64,000 nucleotides of DNA from an uncultured Opitutia bacterium (GCA_903862955.1 CAIPAH010000030.1:164748-228747), one strand, 5' to 3'; positions 1 through 9,553 are shown, counted from the stretch's first letter. Notes: generated by a model not told the origin, from the sequence alone. Program-made: numbers and translations.

Positions 1-673
1 GGGTGATGCCCGGCTTGAGTTTCACGATCGCGTCGAGGAGTGGGTTCTTCGGATTGTCTTCAGCCGATCCGTACGACAGCCACAGGTCTTGGTCGTTCGG
101 AAATCGAAACTCCCGTGGCAGGACGCCGATGATCGTCGCGGGTTCACCGCTCATCGTCGTCGTCTTGCCCACGATTGCCGGATCGCTGCCGAAATTATTC
201 TCCCACAGGCGCTGGCTCAGCAACACCACCACGGGCGACCCCCGCTTGTCCTCCGCCGGGGTGAAGAGCCGGCCCAGCAGCGGTTTGGCACCCACGACCC
301 GCAGTGCGCTGGAGCTGGGAAACGCCGCCATGAAACGCTCTTCCCCGCCCGGCGTGCGGATGAACTTCGAGGTATAGAAACCGACTTCATGAAACTCGGC
401 GAACAGCGCCTGCGCCGCCTTATACGCCTCCATCTCGTCACGGGACGAATGCTGCCGGAACCCCATCGCAAAGCTGCCAGCGTAGGTCATCACGTAATAA
501 TCCCCCTTTGGATCGAAATCCGGCTGGCTCAGGTGCACGGTCTCGAACAGCGACCAGCTCAGGAGCGAGAGCGTCACCGACATCGCGAACGTCAGCAGCA
601 TGAGCCCGTTCTGCGTCTTCCGCCGCCAGAGTCGCCGCAGCGACAGCATGAATTCGAACCAGAGGACATTCAT
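1..673 (-). CDS. MacB/FtsX-type ABC transporter permease, N-terminal part (cut by window edge)
   Basis: Reading from the ATG at 673 gives about 224 residues with no stop before the window edge, so the C-terminal part lies outside. Residues 15-45 form one hydrophobic segment after a basic N-terminus, followed by a large soluble region with typical MacB periplasmic-core wording (VVGAKPLLGRLFTPAEDKRG, VVLLSQRLWENNFGSDP, PATIIGVLPREFRFP). Proteins of this family usually have four membrane segments and either work with a MacB-like ATPase in mechanotransmission-type export or form the large permeases common in Acidobacteria and Verrucomicrobia. No ATPase gene is visible here. It lies 88 bases downstream of the peptidase-E-like gene on the same strand and may be a separate unit. 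Confidence 0.75.
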   Translation of the reverse strand, partial: MNVLWFEFMLSLRRLWRRKTQNGLMLLTFAMSVTLSLLSWSLFETVHLSQPDFDPKGDYYVMTYAGSFAMGFRQHSSRDEMEAYKAAQALFAEFHEVGFYTSKFIRTPGGEERFMAAFPSSSALRVVGAKPLLGRLFTPAEDKRGSPVVVLLSQRLWENNFGSDPAIVGKTTTMSGEPATIIGVLPREFRFPNDQDLWLSYGSAEDNPKNPLLDAIVKLKPGIT

Positions 674-761
674 GGCGGGGCGGCGGATTCAGCCGGCCTT
701 GGCCTGGACTGTCAATCGGTGAGCTACCCGGACGGGCCGGGCGCTGAGGTGGGCCGGGCGC

Positions 762-1613
762 TCACGCTGGCGATTTCACCAGCGCGGTGAACTCGGGCGC
801 GGGGCCTTCCTTCAGCTCGCGCGCTTCGGTGCCATGATAGTAAAAAACCGGGCCGTGCTCGACGGTCACCTGGCCGGCGTGCAACCGCACCACGGCGGCG
901 TTGCCGATGCCCACCACCGTCTCGGCGGGATTCAGCCGGCAGAAGGCCCGGATCTTGTTCACGCGACCGCCATATTCGGCGTCAGTGGTGTGCGGGTGAT
1001 GCGGATTCACCACGGCGGGAAACAGCCCGAGCGACTGGCGCGTCGGCACGTCCACCACCGGAAAATCATTCGTGCAGCCGATGTTCGGGCCCGCGATGTT
1101 CGAACCCGCGCTCGTGCCGTTGTAGGGTACGCCGGCGAGGACGCGCTCGCGCAGGATCCGGAGCTGGCCGCTCTCGTAGAGCGTGCGCAGCAACAGGAAG
1201 GTCTCACCGCCGCTGACGAAGAACGCCTCGGCGTCCGCAATTTTCTTTCGCGCGGCAGCCCCCTCCCAGTGATGCAGCGACTCCACGTTGAAGTGATCCT
1301 CGGCAAAATACTCCCGCAGTTTCTGCTCGTCGGCGTCCCGCCTCGCCGGCTCCGTCGCATGCAGGATCAGCAGGATATTTTTCCGTTCCCCATAGTGCAG
1401 CCGGTGGGCGGCGCGCACAGCGTCGGTCAGCTTGCCTTCCTTGGTAATCGACCCGCCGCTGATCATCACGCTCGCGCCGGCGTTAGTATGGAAATTCGGC
1501 GCGGCCGGAAACAGGCCGTCCTTGGTCATTTCCGCGCGGACCGCCGGCGGCAGCGCCGCGGCGGCGCTGGCGACAGCCACGGTCTTGAGGAAGGTGCGAC
1601 GCGAGGTGTTCAT
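762..1613 (-). CDS. Peptidase E / cyanophycinase-like (S51) protein with Tat signal
   Basis: 283 residues from the ATG at 1613, chosen because it opens with a twin-arginine signal (SRRTFLK) and overlaps the stop of the M28 gene by ATGA. The mature part has the S51 fold signature: GGSITKEGK near residue 54, SGGETFLLLRTL near 134 and the nucleophile elbow GTSAGSN with Ser168, then VVNPHHPH with a candidate catalytic His. Family members are dipeptidase E (Asp-X dipeptides), cyanophycinase and related exported hydrolases; the closest layout is the exported cyanophycinase-like group. The substrate cannot be told from sequence. Together with the upstream M28 peptidase it suggests peptide processing outside the cytoplasm, perhaps on glycoprotein material met with pectin. 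Confidence 0.8.
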   Translation of the reverse strand: MNTSRRTFLKTVAVASAAAALPPAVRAEMTKDGLFPAAPNFHTNAGASVMISGGSITKEGKLTDAVRAAHRLHYGERKNILLILHATEPARRDADEQKLREYFAEDHFNVESLHHWEGAAARKKIADAEAFFVSGGETFLLLRTLYESGQLRILRERVLAGVPYNGTSAGSNIAGPNIGCTNDFPVVDVPTRQSLGLFPAVVNPHHPHTTDAEYGGRVNKIRAFCRLNPAETVVGIGNAAVVRLHAGQVTVEHGPVFYYHGTEARELKEGPAPEFTALVKSPA

Positions 1614-3046
1614 GGTTTCTTGGGGGCCGGCGGCAGGGCGCCGAAGGGCCAAAGGCCTAGGTTGGTCATCCGTTTCTCCAGGTCAAATTTGCGAAACAAC
1701 GCCGCGGTCTCCGCCGGGGTGCGGCGCGCCACCGCCAGGCCGGGCTCGTTCGCGAGCCGGTAGACCAGCGCCGCAACCGTGGCAGACGACTCGGGGATCA
1801 TCCGCGGGTCCACCTTTTCGACCGTGTCGGCGAAATCGTGATAGTAACGCGTCACGTCGGCCTCGATTGTGCCGCCCAGCGTGATGGTGGGAATGCCTTC
1901 GAGCTGGAACGAGGTGTGGTCGCTGCCGAACCAGGTGATGCTGCTCACGCCCTGCTTGAGCTTGCGCTTGCCCAGCGACGCGTCGAAGCGCTGCAGCACC
2001 GGCACCAGCTCGTCATACCCCAGCGCATTTACCGCGATCGGAAAGCCCACCATGTCGAGGTTGAGCATCGCCGCCACTGGCCGGCCACGCAGTGACGCCG
2101 CATGAAACCGCGAGCCGAACAGTCCCTCCTCCTCGCCGTTGAACCACACCAGCTCGATCGTGCGCAGATTCTGCGGCGCATGCGCCTGCAGGGCCTTCGC
2201 CAGGGCGAAGAGCTGCGCGGTACCGAGGCCATTGTCCGTCGCGCCCTGGCCGAGGTCCCACGAGTCGAAATGCGCGCCCGCGACGATCAGGTCCGGCGTG
2301 CGGCCGGGAAACGTCACGACGATGTTCGCCGTCTCGATCTCCGCGCAATGCGAGCGGGTCAGCAGGCTCACGCTCACTTTCTCGTCGCGCTTCAGCAGCC
2401 GGACCATCCAAAGGCCCTCCTCCTGCGTGATCGCAAAAAAGGGCAGGCGCAGGGGCACGCCGTTGAATGATCCGGTCCGGGCCAGCAGTTCGCCACCCGC
2501 GACGCGGTCGGTGAACAGGATGCCACACAGCCCGTGCCGCGTCGCCACCTCTTCCAGTTGACGACTCGACTGTGCCGCCGTCGCCGCCAGCAGGCCAATC
2601 TTGCCCGCCGTTTTCAGCCCGGTGAAGTCCTCCTCGCGACCGTCACGGATGTCCACCACCTCCGCCTCGAAACGCTCGTGCGGCTGCGTGTAGCTCAGCG
2701 ACGCCGCGCGCAGCTTCCGGTGCACCGGCGCCAGCATCTCCACCTCGTCATCGCCGCGGATCCATCCGGGCATCGTGAAGGGCTCCAGATGCGCGTCGAC
2801 GCCGAGGGCCTTCAGCTCGGCAACCGTGCGTTCGAGCGCCCCTCGGTTGTTGACGCTCCCCGTGAGCCGTCCGCCGAAGTCATCGCAAAGATGCGTGAGA
2901 AATTCCGTGCCCGCCTTGTCTGCCAGCGCGTCCGCCACCATCGCATCCTGCGTGGCCTGCACCGGCTGGGCGTGGAGGTTGATGGCGAGCAATAAGCCCG
3001 TCGTCCACGCGAAGCAGCGGAAGGTGGATAGGGCGGAAACTCTCAT
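1610..3046 (-). CDS. Secreted M28 family zinc aminopeptidase with PA domain
   Basis: 478 residues from the ATG at 3046, which overlaps the GH127 stop by ATGA. A signal peptide occupies roughly residues 1-26. A protease-associated (PA) domain lies at about 125-235, and the M28 catalytic domain follows. The two-zinc ligand set is complete: His259 (AGAHFDSW), Asp271 (GATDNG), Glu305/Glu306 (NGEEEG, the first being the general base), Asp331 (NLDMVG) and His403 (YYHDFAD). This matches aminopeptidase/carboxypeptidase-Q-like enzymes that remove N-terminal residues in the periplasm or outside the cell. A longer in-frame reading upstream to 4750 exists but runs across GH127 in another frame and is not real. 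Confidence 0.9.
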   Translation of the reverse strand: MRVSALSTFRCFAWTTGLLLAINLHAQPVQATQDAMVADALADKAGTEFLTHLCDDFGGRLTGSVNNRGALERTVAELKALGVDAHLEPFTMPGWIRGDDEVEMLAPVHRKLRAASLSYTQPHERFEAEVVDIRDGREEDFTGLKTAGKIGLLAATAAQSSRQLEEVATRHGLCGILFTDRVAGGELLARTGSFNGVPLRLPFFAITQEEGLWMVRLLKRDEKVSVSLLTRSHCAEIETANIVVTFPGRTPDLIVAGAHFDSWDLGQGATDNGLGTAQLFALAKALQAHAPQNLRTIELVWFNGEEEGLFGSRFHAASLRGRPVAAMLNLDMVGFPIAVNALGYDELVPVLQRFDASLGKRKLKQGVSSITWFGSDHTSFQLEGIPTITLGGTIEADVTRYYHDFADTVEKVDPRMIPESSATVAALVYRLANEPGLAVARRTPAETAALFRKFDLEKRMTNLGLWPFGALPPAPKKP

Positions 3047-4980
3047 GACTCGCGAATCCAAACGCGCATCTCGCCTTCGCCGCGGTTGTTCCAGAGGCAA
3101 TACGGCACGGCCGTGATCGTCGCGGGCGACACCGCCGGCTCCGCCGTGGAGTAAAGCTCCTCGTTGGACGCCCGCACGCGCTCCGCCGGGCCCTCGATGA
3201 CAACCGCGCCACCGAGCAGGTCGTGGTCGAAACGCGCGGTCAGCGCCGCGGTCTTCGGCAGGCGCAGCTGGGAGAGCAGCGGGCCGTTGTCGGCCTGCTC
3301 GAAACAAAACACCATCGGCCCGCGCTGCAGCGCGACACAGCCGGCGTCGTGATGCACCGCGGGATGCGCGCGCACCCGCTGGATCGGCATCGGGAAATCG
3401 AGCGTCACGACATCGCCCGCGCGCCACTCGCGGGCGAGATAGAGGTAGCCGTCGCGCGTGTGCGCCGCGAGATCGACCTTCTGGCCGTTGAGCCTCGCGC
3501 CCGGCGCCGTGCACCAGCCGGGCAGACGCAGGCGCAGCGTGAACGTCACGGGTTGCGCAGGGGAAACCTCGACCCGCACCGCGCCGTCCCAAGGATAATC
3601 CGTGTGCAGCGCCACCGCGGTTTTCTGCCCGGCGATCGTCGCTTCGAGGCGGCAATCGGCGTAGAGGTGCACCGCGAGCCCGTCGGACAGCACCGAATGC
3701 GTGTAGTAGCCGAGCGACGTGAGCGTGCGCGCGATGTTCGGCGGGCAGCAGGCGCAGCCGAACCACGGCACGCGCTGCGTCTTCACGTAATGCATGTCGT
3801 AGCGCCGCTTCGCCTCGTGCGGGCGGATTTCCAGCGGGTTGACGTAGAAGAACGTTTTCCCGTCGAGCGCCATGCCGGCGAGGACGTTGTTGTAGAGCGC
3901 CCGCTCCATCACGTCGCCGTATTGCCCGCGCAGCTGCAGGTCGAGCATCCGCCGCGCCCAGAACACGAGGCCGATGCCCGCGCAGCTCTCGGCATACGCG
4001 CGGTCGTTGGGCAGGTCGTAGCGCTCGGCGAATTTCTCGCCCATCCACTCCGAGCCGACGCCGCCGGTCAGGTAGAGGTGATAGCGCGTGAGGTTGTCCC
4101 AGAGCGTCGTGCAGGCGCGGCGCAGCGACTCGTCCGGCAGCGTCAGCGCGAGGTCCGCCATGGCCGTGGTAAGATACATCATGCGCACGGAGTGGCCGAT
4201 CGGGTCGACCAGGTTGCGCACCGGCCGGCCGGCCTGCTGGAAGTCCCAGCGGTCCGCGTGATAATAGACCGGCAGCTTGGCGAAGCCGAGGCGCTTCGCC
4301 TCCTCCTCGAAATAGAGCGGCTCCTGGCCGCGCTGGTTGACGAAATAGGCGGCGAGTTGCGCGTAGCGCTTCTCCCCGGTCACCCGCGCGAGCTTGACCA
4401 GCGCGAGCTCGATCTCCTCGTGGCCGGGATAACCCGGGATCTGGCCGGCGCCCGTCCCGAAGGTCCGCTCGATCATGTTGGCCAGTTTCGCCACCACGTC
4501 CAGCAGCGAGCGCTTGCCCGTCGCCTCGAAGTGCGCGACGCCCGCCTCGATGAAGTGCCCGGCGATATACAGCTCGTGGTATTCGAACAGGTTCTTCCAC
4601 CGCATGTGCGGTTCCTTCACCTGCACATACGTGTCGAGGTAGCCGTCGGGCTGCTGCGCCTTCGCAATGATCGCGATGATGCCGTCCAGCTCCGCCTCCA
4701 ACGCCGCGTCGGGATGCGTCGCCAGCCGGTATGAGGCCGCCTCCAGCCACTTCGCGAGGTCGGAATCCTGGAACCAGTAGCCGTAGAACTCCCCCTGCTT
4801 TTCACCCGCGGCGATTTGAAAATTGCTCACGGTCCCGCTGCGCTCGGCGCCCGGGATGCGGTCGTTCAGCGCCTCCCACTGATACGGGATAACGACGTCG
4901 CGCACGAGGCGCGCGCGCCCCGCGAGGAAGCCGCGCTCGAAGCGTATTTTGGGCAAGGCAAGGCAGGTGGGGCTGGTCAT
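3043..4980 (-). CDS. GH127 beta-L-arabinofuranosidase (DUF1680 family)
   Basis: 645 residues, the usual length of HypBA1-type enzymes. The (alpha/alpha)6 barrel signatures are present (YLDTYV, GVGSEWMGEKF). The zinc-thiolate site of GH127 is intact: Glu331-Ser-Cys333 in YAESCAGIG and Cys411-Cys412 in FGCACCPPN, equivalent to Glu338, Cys340, Cys417 and Cys418 of HypBA1, in which Cys417 is the nucleophile. It releases beta-L-arabinofuranose from plant glycans such as extensin or rhamnogalacturonan-II side chains. No signal peptide is evident, so it probably acts on imported oligosaccharides in the cytoplasm. It sits between GH51 and M28 in the same operon, with a 26-base gap from GH51. Confidence 0.93.
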   Translation of the reverse strand: MTSPTCLALPKIRFERGFLAGRARLVRDVVIPYQWEALNDRIPGAERSGTVSNFQIAAGEKQGEFYGYWFQDSDLAKWLEAASYRLATHPDAALEAELDGIIAIIAKAQQPDGYLDTYVQVKEPHMRWKNLFEYHELYIAGHFIEAGVAHFEATGKRSLLDVVAKLANMIERTFGTGAGQIPGYPGHEEIELALVKLARVTGEKRYAQLAAYFVNQRGQEPLYFEEEAKRLGFAKLPVYYHADRWDFQQAGRPVRNLVDPIGHSVRMMYLTTAMADLALTLPDESLRRACTTLWDNLTRYHLYLTGGVGSEWMGEKFAERYDLPNDRAYAESCAGIGLVFWARRMLDLQLRGQYGDVMERALYNNVLAGMALDGKTFFYVNPLEIRPHEAKRRYDMHYVKTQRVPWFGCACCPPNIARTLTSLGYYTHSVLSDGLAVHLYADCRLEATIAGQKTAVALHTDYPWDGAVRVEVSPAQPVTFTLRLRLPGWCTAPGARLNGQKVDLAAHTRDGYLYLAREWRAGDVVTLDFPMPIQRVRAHPAVHHDAGCVALQRGPMVFCFEQADNGPLLSQLRLPKTAALTARFDHDLLGGAVVIEGPAERVRASNEELYSTAEPAVSPATITAVPYCLWNNRGEGEMRVWIRES

Positions 4981-5006
4981 GCGGGAAAAACGGGAGGCGA
5001 ATCAGC

Positions 5007-6515
5007 TCAGCTGGCGAAGCGGAGCGCGGCGACTGAGCCCGGCGGCAGCGAAAGTTGTACGGCGGCGCCTTTCGTGACCACGCCGGCGAGCGGCTGGGCC
5101 GTCACGGCGCGGGGCTGGTCGAAGGTGTTGCAGGTCGTGAGCGTCTTCGCGGCAATCACCTGCGCGGTGGGCGCGGTGATCGCCCGGCCGGGCAGCGACA
5201 GCTCGACGTCGGCGCTGTGCTCGGAGTCCGTGTTGCACAGCGTCACCGTCACGGCGCCGTCGGCCGCGAGTGACGCGGTGGCGGACACGGCCGGGTATTC
5301 GCGGCCGTCGTGCTTGATGTTCGCCGCATTCGATTCGACGCGCAATCGCTTCGCGCCCTGGTGCGCGGCATAGAGCGCGAACACGTGCCACGTCGGCGTG
5401 AGCACCATCCGGCCGCCGCCTTCCTCGGTGAGCGCCACGGCCTGGAGGACGTTGACGGTCTGCGCGAGGTTCGCGATGCGCACGCGCTCGCAGTGGTTGA
5501 TGAAGATATTCAGGTGCAGGGCCGCGAGCACCGCGTCGCGCACCGTCTGCTGCTGGTGGAGAAACCCGGGGTTCGTGCCCGGCTCGACCGCATACCAGGA
5601 CCCCCACTCGTCCACCACCAGCGCGGTCGCGCGCTTGGGGTCATGGCGGTCCATCACGGCGGAGTGTTCGCGAACGAGCTCGTCCATCTTCCAGCCGAGC
5701 GACATCACCGCGCGCCAGCCGTCGCGGTCGAAGGGCGACGCGGCGTGCTTCTGCTCCCACGAACCCGGCACGGTGTAGTAGTGCAGCGACAGTCCCTGCA
5801 TCAGCGGCGCGGGGTTGAGCGGGCCGCGATAGCCGAGCGTCATCATCACCTCGGTCCACTTGTAATCGTCGTTGGCCGCCCCGCTGGCGACGCGGTAGAG
5901 CGGCGCATTGGGAAAGTCGCGCGTGTAGGTCGCGAACTGGCGGAATTGCCCGGCGTAGTATTCGGCGGTCATGTTGCCGCCGCAGCCCCACGTCTCGTTG
6001 CCGATGCCCCACAGCCGCACCTTCCACGGGTCGCGGCGGCCGTTGGCGACGCGTTCGTCGGCGAGCGTGCCGGACGCGGCGTTGCAGTATTCCACCCACT
6101 CGCGGAGCTCGCGCGGCGAGCCGCTGCCGACGTTGCCGGCGATGTAGGGCTCGCAGCCGATCTGCTCGCACAGGTCGAGGAACTCATGCGTGCCAACGGC
6201 GTTGTCGTCGACCACCCCGCCCCAGTGCGCGTTGATCCGGCGGGGACGCTTCGCGCGCGGGCCGATGCCCTCGCGCCAATGGTAATCGTCGGCAAAGCAG
6301 CCGCCCGGCCAGCGGAGATTTGGCACGCGGATCTGCTTCAGCGCCGCAACGAGGTCGTTGCGCCAGCCCCGCGTGTTGGGCACCGGCGACTGCTCGCCGA
6401 CCCACAGTCCGTCGTAAATGCAGCGGCCGAGGTGCTCGGAAAAATGGCCGAAGATGTGCGGGTCAATGGCCGGGCCGGGGGCGTCGGTGTGGACGGTGAG
6501 ACGGGCTTGGGGCAT
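5007..6515 (-). CDS. GH51 alpha-L-arabinofuranosidase
   Basis: 502 residues with an intracellular-type GH51 layout: TIM barrel to about residue 385 and a C-terminal beta-sandwich. Signatures are IFGHFSEHLG (residues 21-30), LRWPGGCFADDYHW, the acid/base Glu174 in GIGNETWGCGG and the nucleophile Glu303 in VVDEWGSWY. The enzyme removes terminal alpha-1,2/1,3/1,5-L-arabinofuranosyl units from arabinan or arabinoxylan oligosaccharides. There is no signal peptide, so it is probably cytoplasmic and works next to GH127. A 113-base gap containing an AT-rich repeat separates it from the upstream secreted-protein gene. Confidence 0.95.
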   Translation of the reverse strand: MPQARLTVHTDAPGPAIDPHIFGHFSEHLGRCIYDGLWVGEQSPVPNTRGWRNDLVAALKQIRVPNLRWPGGCFADDYHWREGIGPRAKRPRRINAHWGGVVDDNAVGTHEFLDLCEQIGCEPYIAGNVGSGSPRELREWVEYCNAASGTLADERVANGRRDPWKVRLWGIGNETWGCGGNMTAEYYAGQFRQFATYTRDFPNAPLYRVASGAANDDYKWTEVMMTLGYRGPLNPAPLMQGLSLHYYTVPGSWEQKHAASPFDRDGWRAVMSLGWKMDELVREHSAVMDRHDPKRATALVVDEWGSWYAVEPGTNPGFLHQQQTVRDAVLAALHLNIFINHCERVRIANLAQTVNVLQAVALTEEGGGRMVLTPTWHVFALYAAHQGAKRLRVESNAANIKHDGREYPAVSATASLAADGAVTVTLCNTDSEHSADVELSLPGRAITAPTAQVIAAKTLTTCNTFDQPRAVTAQPLAGVVTKGAAVQLSLPPGSVAALRFAS

Positions 6516-6586
6516 GGGGTAAGTTAGAAGGCAGAGGGAAGAAGGATGAGGTCAGGAAGACCCGCGGCGGATTGGGCGGACTCGGG

Positions 6587-6617
6587 AATCGAAAGTCGAA
6601 AATCGAGATTCGAAAAT
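6587..6617. repeat. AT-rich TCGAAAATCGA-type short repeat
   Basis: In the gap between GH51 and the secreted protein lies a run of TCGAAA-like units. The core TCGAAAATCGAGATTCG at 6596-6612 matches, with one difference, a 17-base core at 30140-30156 inside prpD. The low GC of the run contrasts with the surroundings, which suggests a dispersed repeat rather than unique spacer. Confidence 0.55.
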
Positions 6618-6628
6618 AGTGCTGTCCG

Positions 6629-8494
6629 TCAGGGCAGCACGGAGTCGGTGATCTTCACCGTGTTGAAATCCAGGACGCGCTGCAGGTGGCCATAGGTCAT
6701 CGTCAGTTTGCGCGACCCCTTCTCGGCGTTGAGATACGGGCCCTCGAACAGCTTCCACTTCGTGTAGTCGAGGGGCTGGCCGTCGACCACCGGCGCGGCG
6801 CCGTAGGTGACAACGACGTTCTTCCCGCGCAGCGTGCGCATCTTCACGGTCGGCGTCGGCTCGAGCTTGAACTCCAGCGGCAGCGCCACGATCGCGGCCT
6901 TGAACGCCGCGAAGTTCTTAAACTCGCTCGTGCTCGCCACCTGGAGAATCGTGCCGTTCTTGAGCGAATCGCTCTGGAGCCGGCTGTCGCGGATCGCCGC
7001 CTGCGCCCAATGGCTCTGCGTCCACTCATACGGCGCCAGCGGCCGATACGCGAGGTAGGCGTTGCCGCCCTGCGCAAAAATCCAGCCGGAGGGGTCCTCG
7101 GTGAGGTGCGTCAGGTCCTTCGAGAAGAAACCATTGACCTGCGGAAAACGCGTGCCGGGCGGGATGTCGTAGAGCGCCACGATCGTGTCGAGGTCCTGGA
7201 AAACCTGCTCGTAGGGCGAGCCGCCGAGCAGCTTGTCGGGCGAGTCATAGCTCGGCTTGGCGAGGTTGACCGCGCCCCCGATCATCGGCTCGGGGTAGCC
7301 GGTGAAATACGTCTGCATCGAGCGCGCCGACGACTCCGGTTGCATCGAGAACATCACGTTGTGCTGCGCGCGGGGGTTGGGCACCGCCCAGGTCACGTCC
7401 CAGACATGCGTTTGGATCGGATCGGACATCCCGCCTTGGAACGAACCCACGGCATAGTCGTGCCGCATGTAGGTCGTCTTGTAGATCGGGGCGAAAAGCA
7501 CGTCGCTGTAGCGCCAGCGGCGACGGGTGCGCTTCAGGTCCTGCTGCAGGAAATCGTGGTCGCGGTCCATGGCGATGCGGTAGAGCACCTCCGGCACCTC
7601 GTAGTTGGCCGCCGCCGGCGCGAAATAGATGCCCCAGCCGCCAAAGCCCGTCGGGGGCGGAACGTTGCCGAAGAGCAGCCAGGAGAAATAGGCCGCCAGG
7701 CTGTTCGATGGTTCGATCACCGACTCGTCGGTGGTCCGGGCGTGCGACCCGACTGGCACGCCATTCAGCGTGCCCTCGGCGAGGTCGGCAAAAATCCACT
7801 CGAGCATCATGTGCCCGCGGGTCTTCATCGCGGGATCCTTGGCCCAACTCGCCAGGAACATCAGCGGGCAGGCATACTCGCCGATGTAGTGCACGGGATT
7901 GAATTCCCCCTGCCCCACCGTCGTGGCCAGGTCCATCCAGTGGATGATATACTCCCTCGACTCGGCGAGATTCTCCTCGGAGCTCTTGCCGGTGAACCAC
8001 GAGCTCGCGGGCTCGTGCGGATACATCTCCGAAATCAGGTAGAGTGAAATGTAATACATCGCCCAGTGGTTCTCCGTGTCGCCGCGGATCTGGTAGGTCG
8101 TGCGCCACATGTCGCGCATCGCCTTCTTCGCCTCGGGCGAGAGCTGGTCGCGGCCCATGTAGGTCACGCACACGACGGGAAACATCCAGAACGGCCCCGT
8201 GCCGGGCGCCTTCATCAGCCGGATCACCTGCTCCGAGCAGAATTTCGGGTCCTCGTGGCGCGCCAGCATCGTCGCGACGGCGGCGAGGTCGATGCCGCCC
8301 GGGTCGGCGCGGTTCACGAGGTTGGCGCGGTAATCAATGACCTCCTGCACGCGCTTAAGATACGCCGCGCGGCGCACGGCAGCGTCGGTGACGATCTCCC
8401 GGCTGGGCACGGTCGTGGCACTGAAGGAAGGCTGCGCGCGCACCGCGGTGGTGGCGGCGAGGACGAGCAGCAGGCAGGCGGGGAAAAATTTCAT
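6629..8494 (-). CDS. Secreted alpha-helical protein of unknown function, paralogue 1
   Basis: 621 residues with a clear signal peptide (residues 1-20, ending VRA-QPS). I do not recognise a named domain. The protein is rich in long helices and aromatic residues (RGDTENHWAMYY, GQGEFNPVHYIGEY, EDPSGWIFAQGG, AYLAYRPLAPY), and the first half looks like an alpha/alpha toroid as in polysaccharide lyases or GH88/GH105, followed by a beta-rich C-terminal third. It is clearly homologous along its length to the 643-residue protein at 15245-17176. Its place in the rhamnosidase/arabinofuranosidase operon, beside an Asp-box propeller, suggests a role in binding or cutting a pectic glycan, but no catalytic site can be assigned with confidence. 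Confidence 0.8.
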   Translation of the reverse strand: MKFFPACLLLVLAATTAVRAQPSFSATTVPSREIVTDAAVRRAAYLKRVQEVIDYRANLVNRADPGGIDLAAVATMLARHEDPKFCSEQVIRLMKAPGTGPFWMFPVVCVTYMGRDQLSPEAKKAMRDMWRTTYQIRGDTENHWAMYYISLYLISEMYPHEPASSWFTGKSSEENLAESREYIIHWMDLATTVGQGEFNPVHYIGEYACPLMFLASWAKDPAMKTRGHMMLEWIFADLAEGTLNGVPVGSHARTTDESVIEPSNSLAAYFSWLLFGNVPPPTGFGGWGIYFAPAAANYEVPEVLYRIAMDRDHDFLQQDLKRTRRRWRYSDVLFAPIYKTTYMRHDYAVGSFQGGMSDPIQTHVWDVTWAVPNPRAQHNVMFSMQPESSARSMQTYFTGYPEPMIGGAVNLAKPSYDSPDKLLGGSPYEQVFQDLDTIVALYDIPPGTRFPQVNGFFSKDLTHLTEDPSGWIFAQGGNAYLAYRPLAPYEWTQSHWAQAAIRDSRLQSDSLKNGTILQVASTSEFKNFAAFKAAIVALPLEFKLEPTPTVKMRTLRGKNVVVTYGAAPVVDGQPLDYTKWKLFEGPYLNAEKGSRKLTMTYGHLQRVLDFNTVKITDSVLP

Positions 8495-8512
8495 GTGGGC
8501 AAAAGGTGACGG

Positions 8513-9553
8513 TTAGTTGCCGGCGTGGGGCAGGAAGATGAACCGGTTCACGGCCGAGCCCTCGAGGCCCAGGCTCTTCCACGTCCGGCCGAAATCATCG
8601 GACGCATACAGCGCCTCGCCGACCACGCTGGCGTAAAGCCGGCCGGTGTCGGGATTCACGCCCACGCGCCAGACGCTGTGAGGCGGCGGGTCGCACGGCA
8701 TGCGGAAACCCGCCTTCTTGCCCGGCAGCCCGGCGTTGCGCTCTGTCCAGGTGGCGCCGCTGTCCTCGGAGGTCATCACACCGATGGTCCAACCGCAGAG
8801 CGCGAAACGCGCCGGGTTCGAGCCGTCGAAGGTGATGTTGTAGATCGTCTTGTCGGTGGGCGTTCCCGCCATCACCGCCCACGTCAGCCCGCCATCGCGG
8901 GAAATCAACGCGCCGGCGCTCTGCGTCGCGGCCAGCCAGAGTTTCGGGTCAGCCGGCGACTGCTGCAGGTCGGTGACCACGTCCTGCGTCGGGAACACCC
9001 GGCGCCACGACTGTGCGCCGTTCTCCGTGAGATAAATCCCCGTCTCGCAGCCGGCCAGCACCCGGCCGGCCTGCGTGCGGTCGACGCGGATCGCCTGCGT
9101 GTATTTGCCACGATCCGGCAGGCCGTTTTCCCGGCGCGGCCACGTCTGGCCGCGGTCGGGCGAGACGGCGATGCCATCCGGCAGCGCAAGGTACACGTTG
9201 TCCGGCGCGTGGGGATCGACGCTGACCTCCATCGGCTCCGTCATGTCCCAGCTCGTGCAGCAGCGCCAGGTCTTGCCGGCGTCCAGTGTCCGCCAGCAGC
9301 CATTGATGCTCGCGGCATAAAACACCCCGTGATCCCGGGGATCGAAATCGACGCCGAGAACACTCGTGTCGTTGTTGCCGATGTGCGTCCACTCGCCATT
9401 CGCCTCGTGCCGGAAGATGCCGTTGACGGTCACGATCACCGAGCCGACGACGTAATTCCGGTTCGTCGCCGCGCTGATGTAGAAATCGTGGCCCGCCGCG
9501 AGGGCGGCGCCGGCCGTGAGGAGAAAAAACCAGGCGATACGGAGGGAATTCAT
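8513..9553 (-). CDS. Secreted Asp-box (BNR-like) beta-propeller protein, paralogue 1
   Basis: 346 residues with a signal peptide (residues 1-19, cleavage after AALA). At least five Asp-box-like turns of the form S/T-x-D-x-G-x-T-W are spread at blade spacing: TLDAGKTW, SPDRGQTW, SRDGGLTW, SEDSGATW and SDDFGRTW. Such repeats mark sialidase-, VPS10- or xyloglucanase-like propellers. The sialidase FRIP motif and arginine triad are not seen, so sialidase activity is not supported. It is paralogous to the protein at 14214-15248, and each propeller lies beside one copy of the secreted helical protein, which suggests that the two products act together. Confidence 0.85.
   Translation of the reverse strand: MNSLRIAWFFLLTAGAALAAGHDFYISAATNRNYVVGSVIVTVNGIFRHEANGEWTHIGNNDTSVLGVDFDPRDHGVFYAASINGCWRTLDAGKTWRCCTSWDMTEPMEVSVDPHAPDNVYLALPDGIAVSPDRGQTWPRRENGLPDRGKYTQAIRVDRTQAGRVLAGCETGIYLTENGAQSWRRVFPTQDVVTDLQQSPADPKLWLAATQSAGALISRDGGLTWAVMAGTPTDKTIYNITFDGSNPARFALCGWTIGVMTSEDSGATWTERNAGLPGKKAGFRMPCDPPPHSVWRVGVNPDTGRLYASVVGEALYASDDFGRTWKSLGLEGSAVNRFIFLPHAGN

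Noticed and set aside
3223..4734. 503-residue plus-strand frame opposite GH127
   Set aside because: Arg/Glu/Val-rich composition typical of antisense frames in high-GC genes; GH127 is complete on the other strand.
1610..4750. A 1046-residue minus-strand reading frame that would fuse an unknown protein to M28
   Set aside because: Its first two thirds run across GH127 in another frame and have Arg/Ala-rich shadow composition; M28 has its own ATG with signal peptide at 3046.
8513..9553. Sialidase activity for the Asp-box propeller
   Set aside because: Asp boxes alone occur in many propellers; no FRIP motif or arginine triad is seen.
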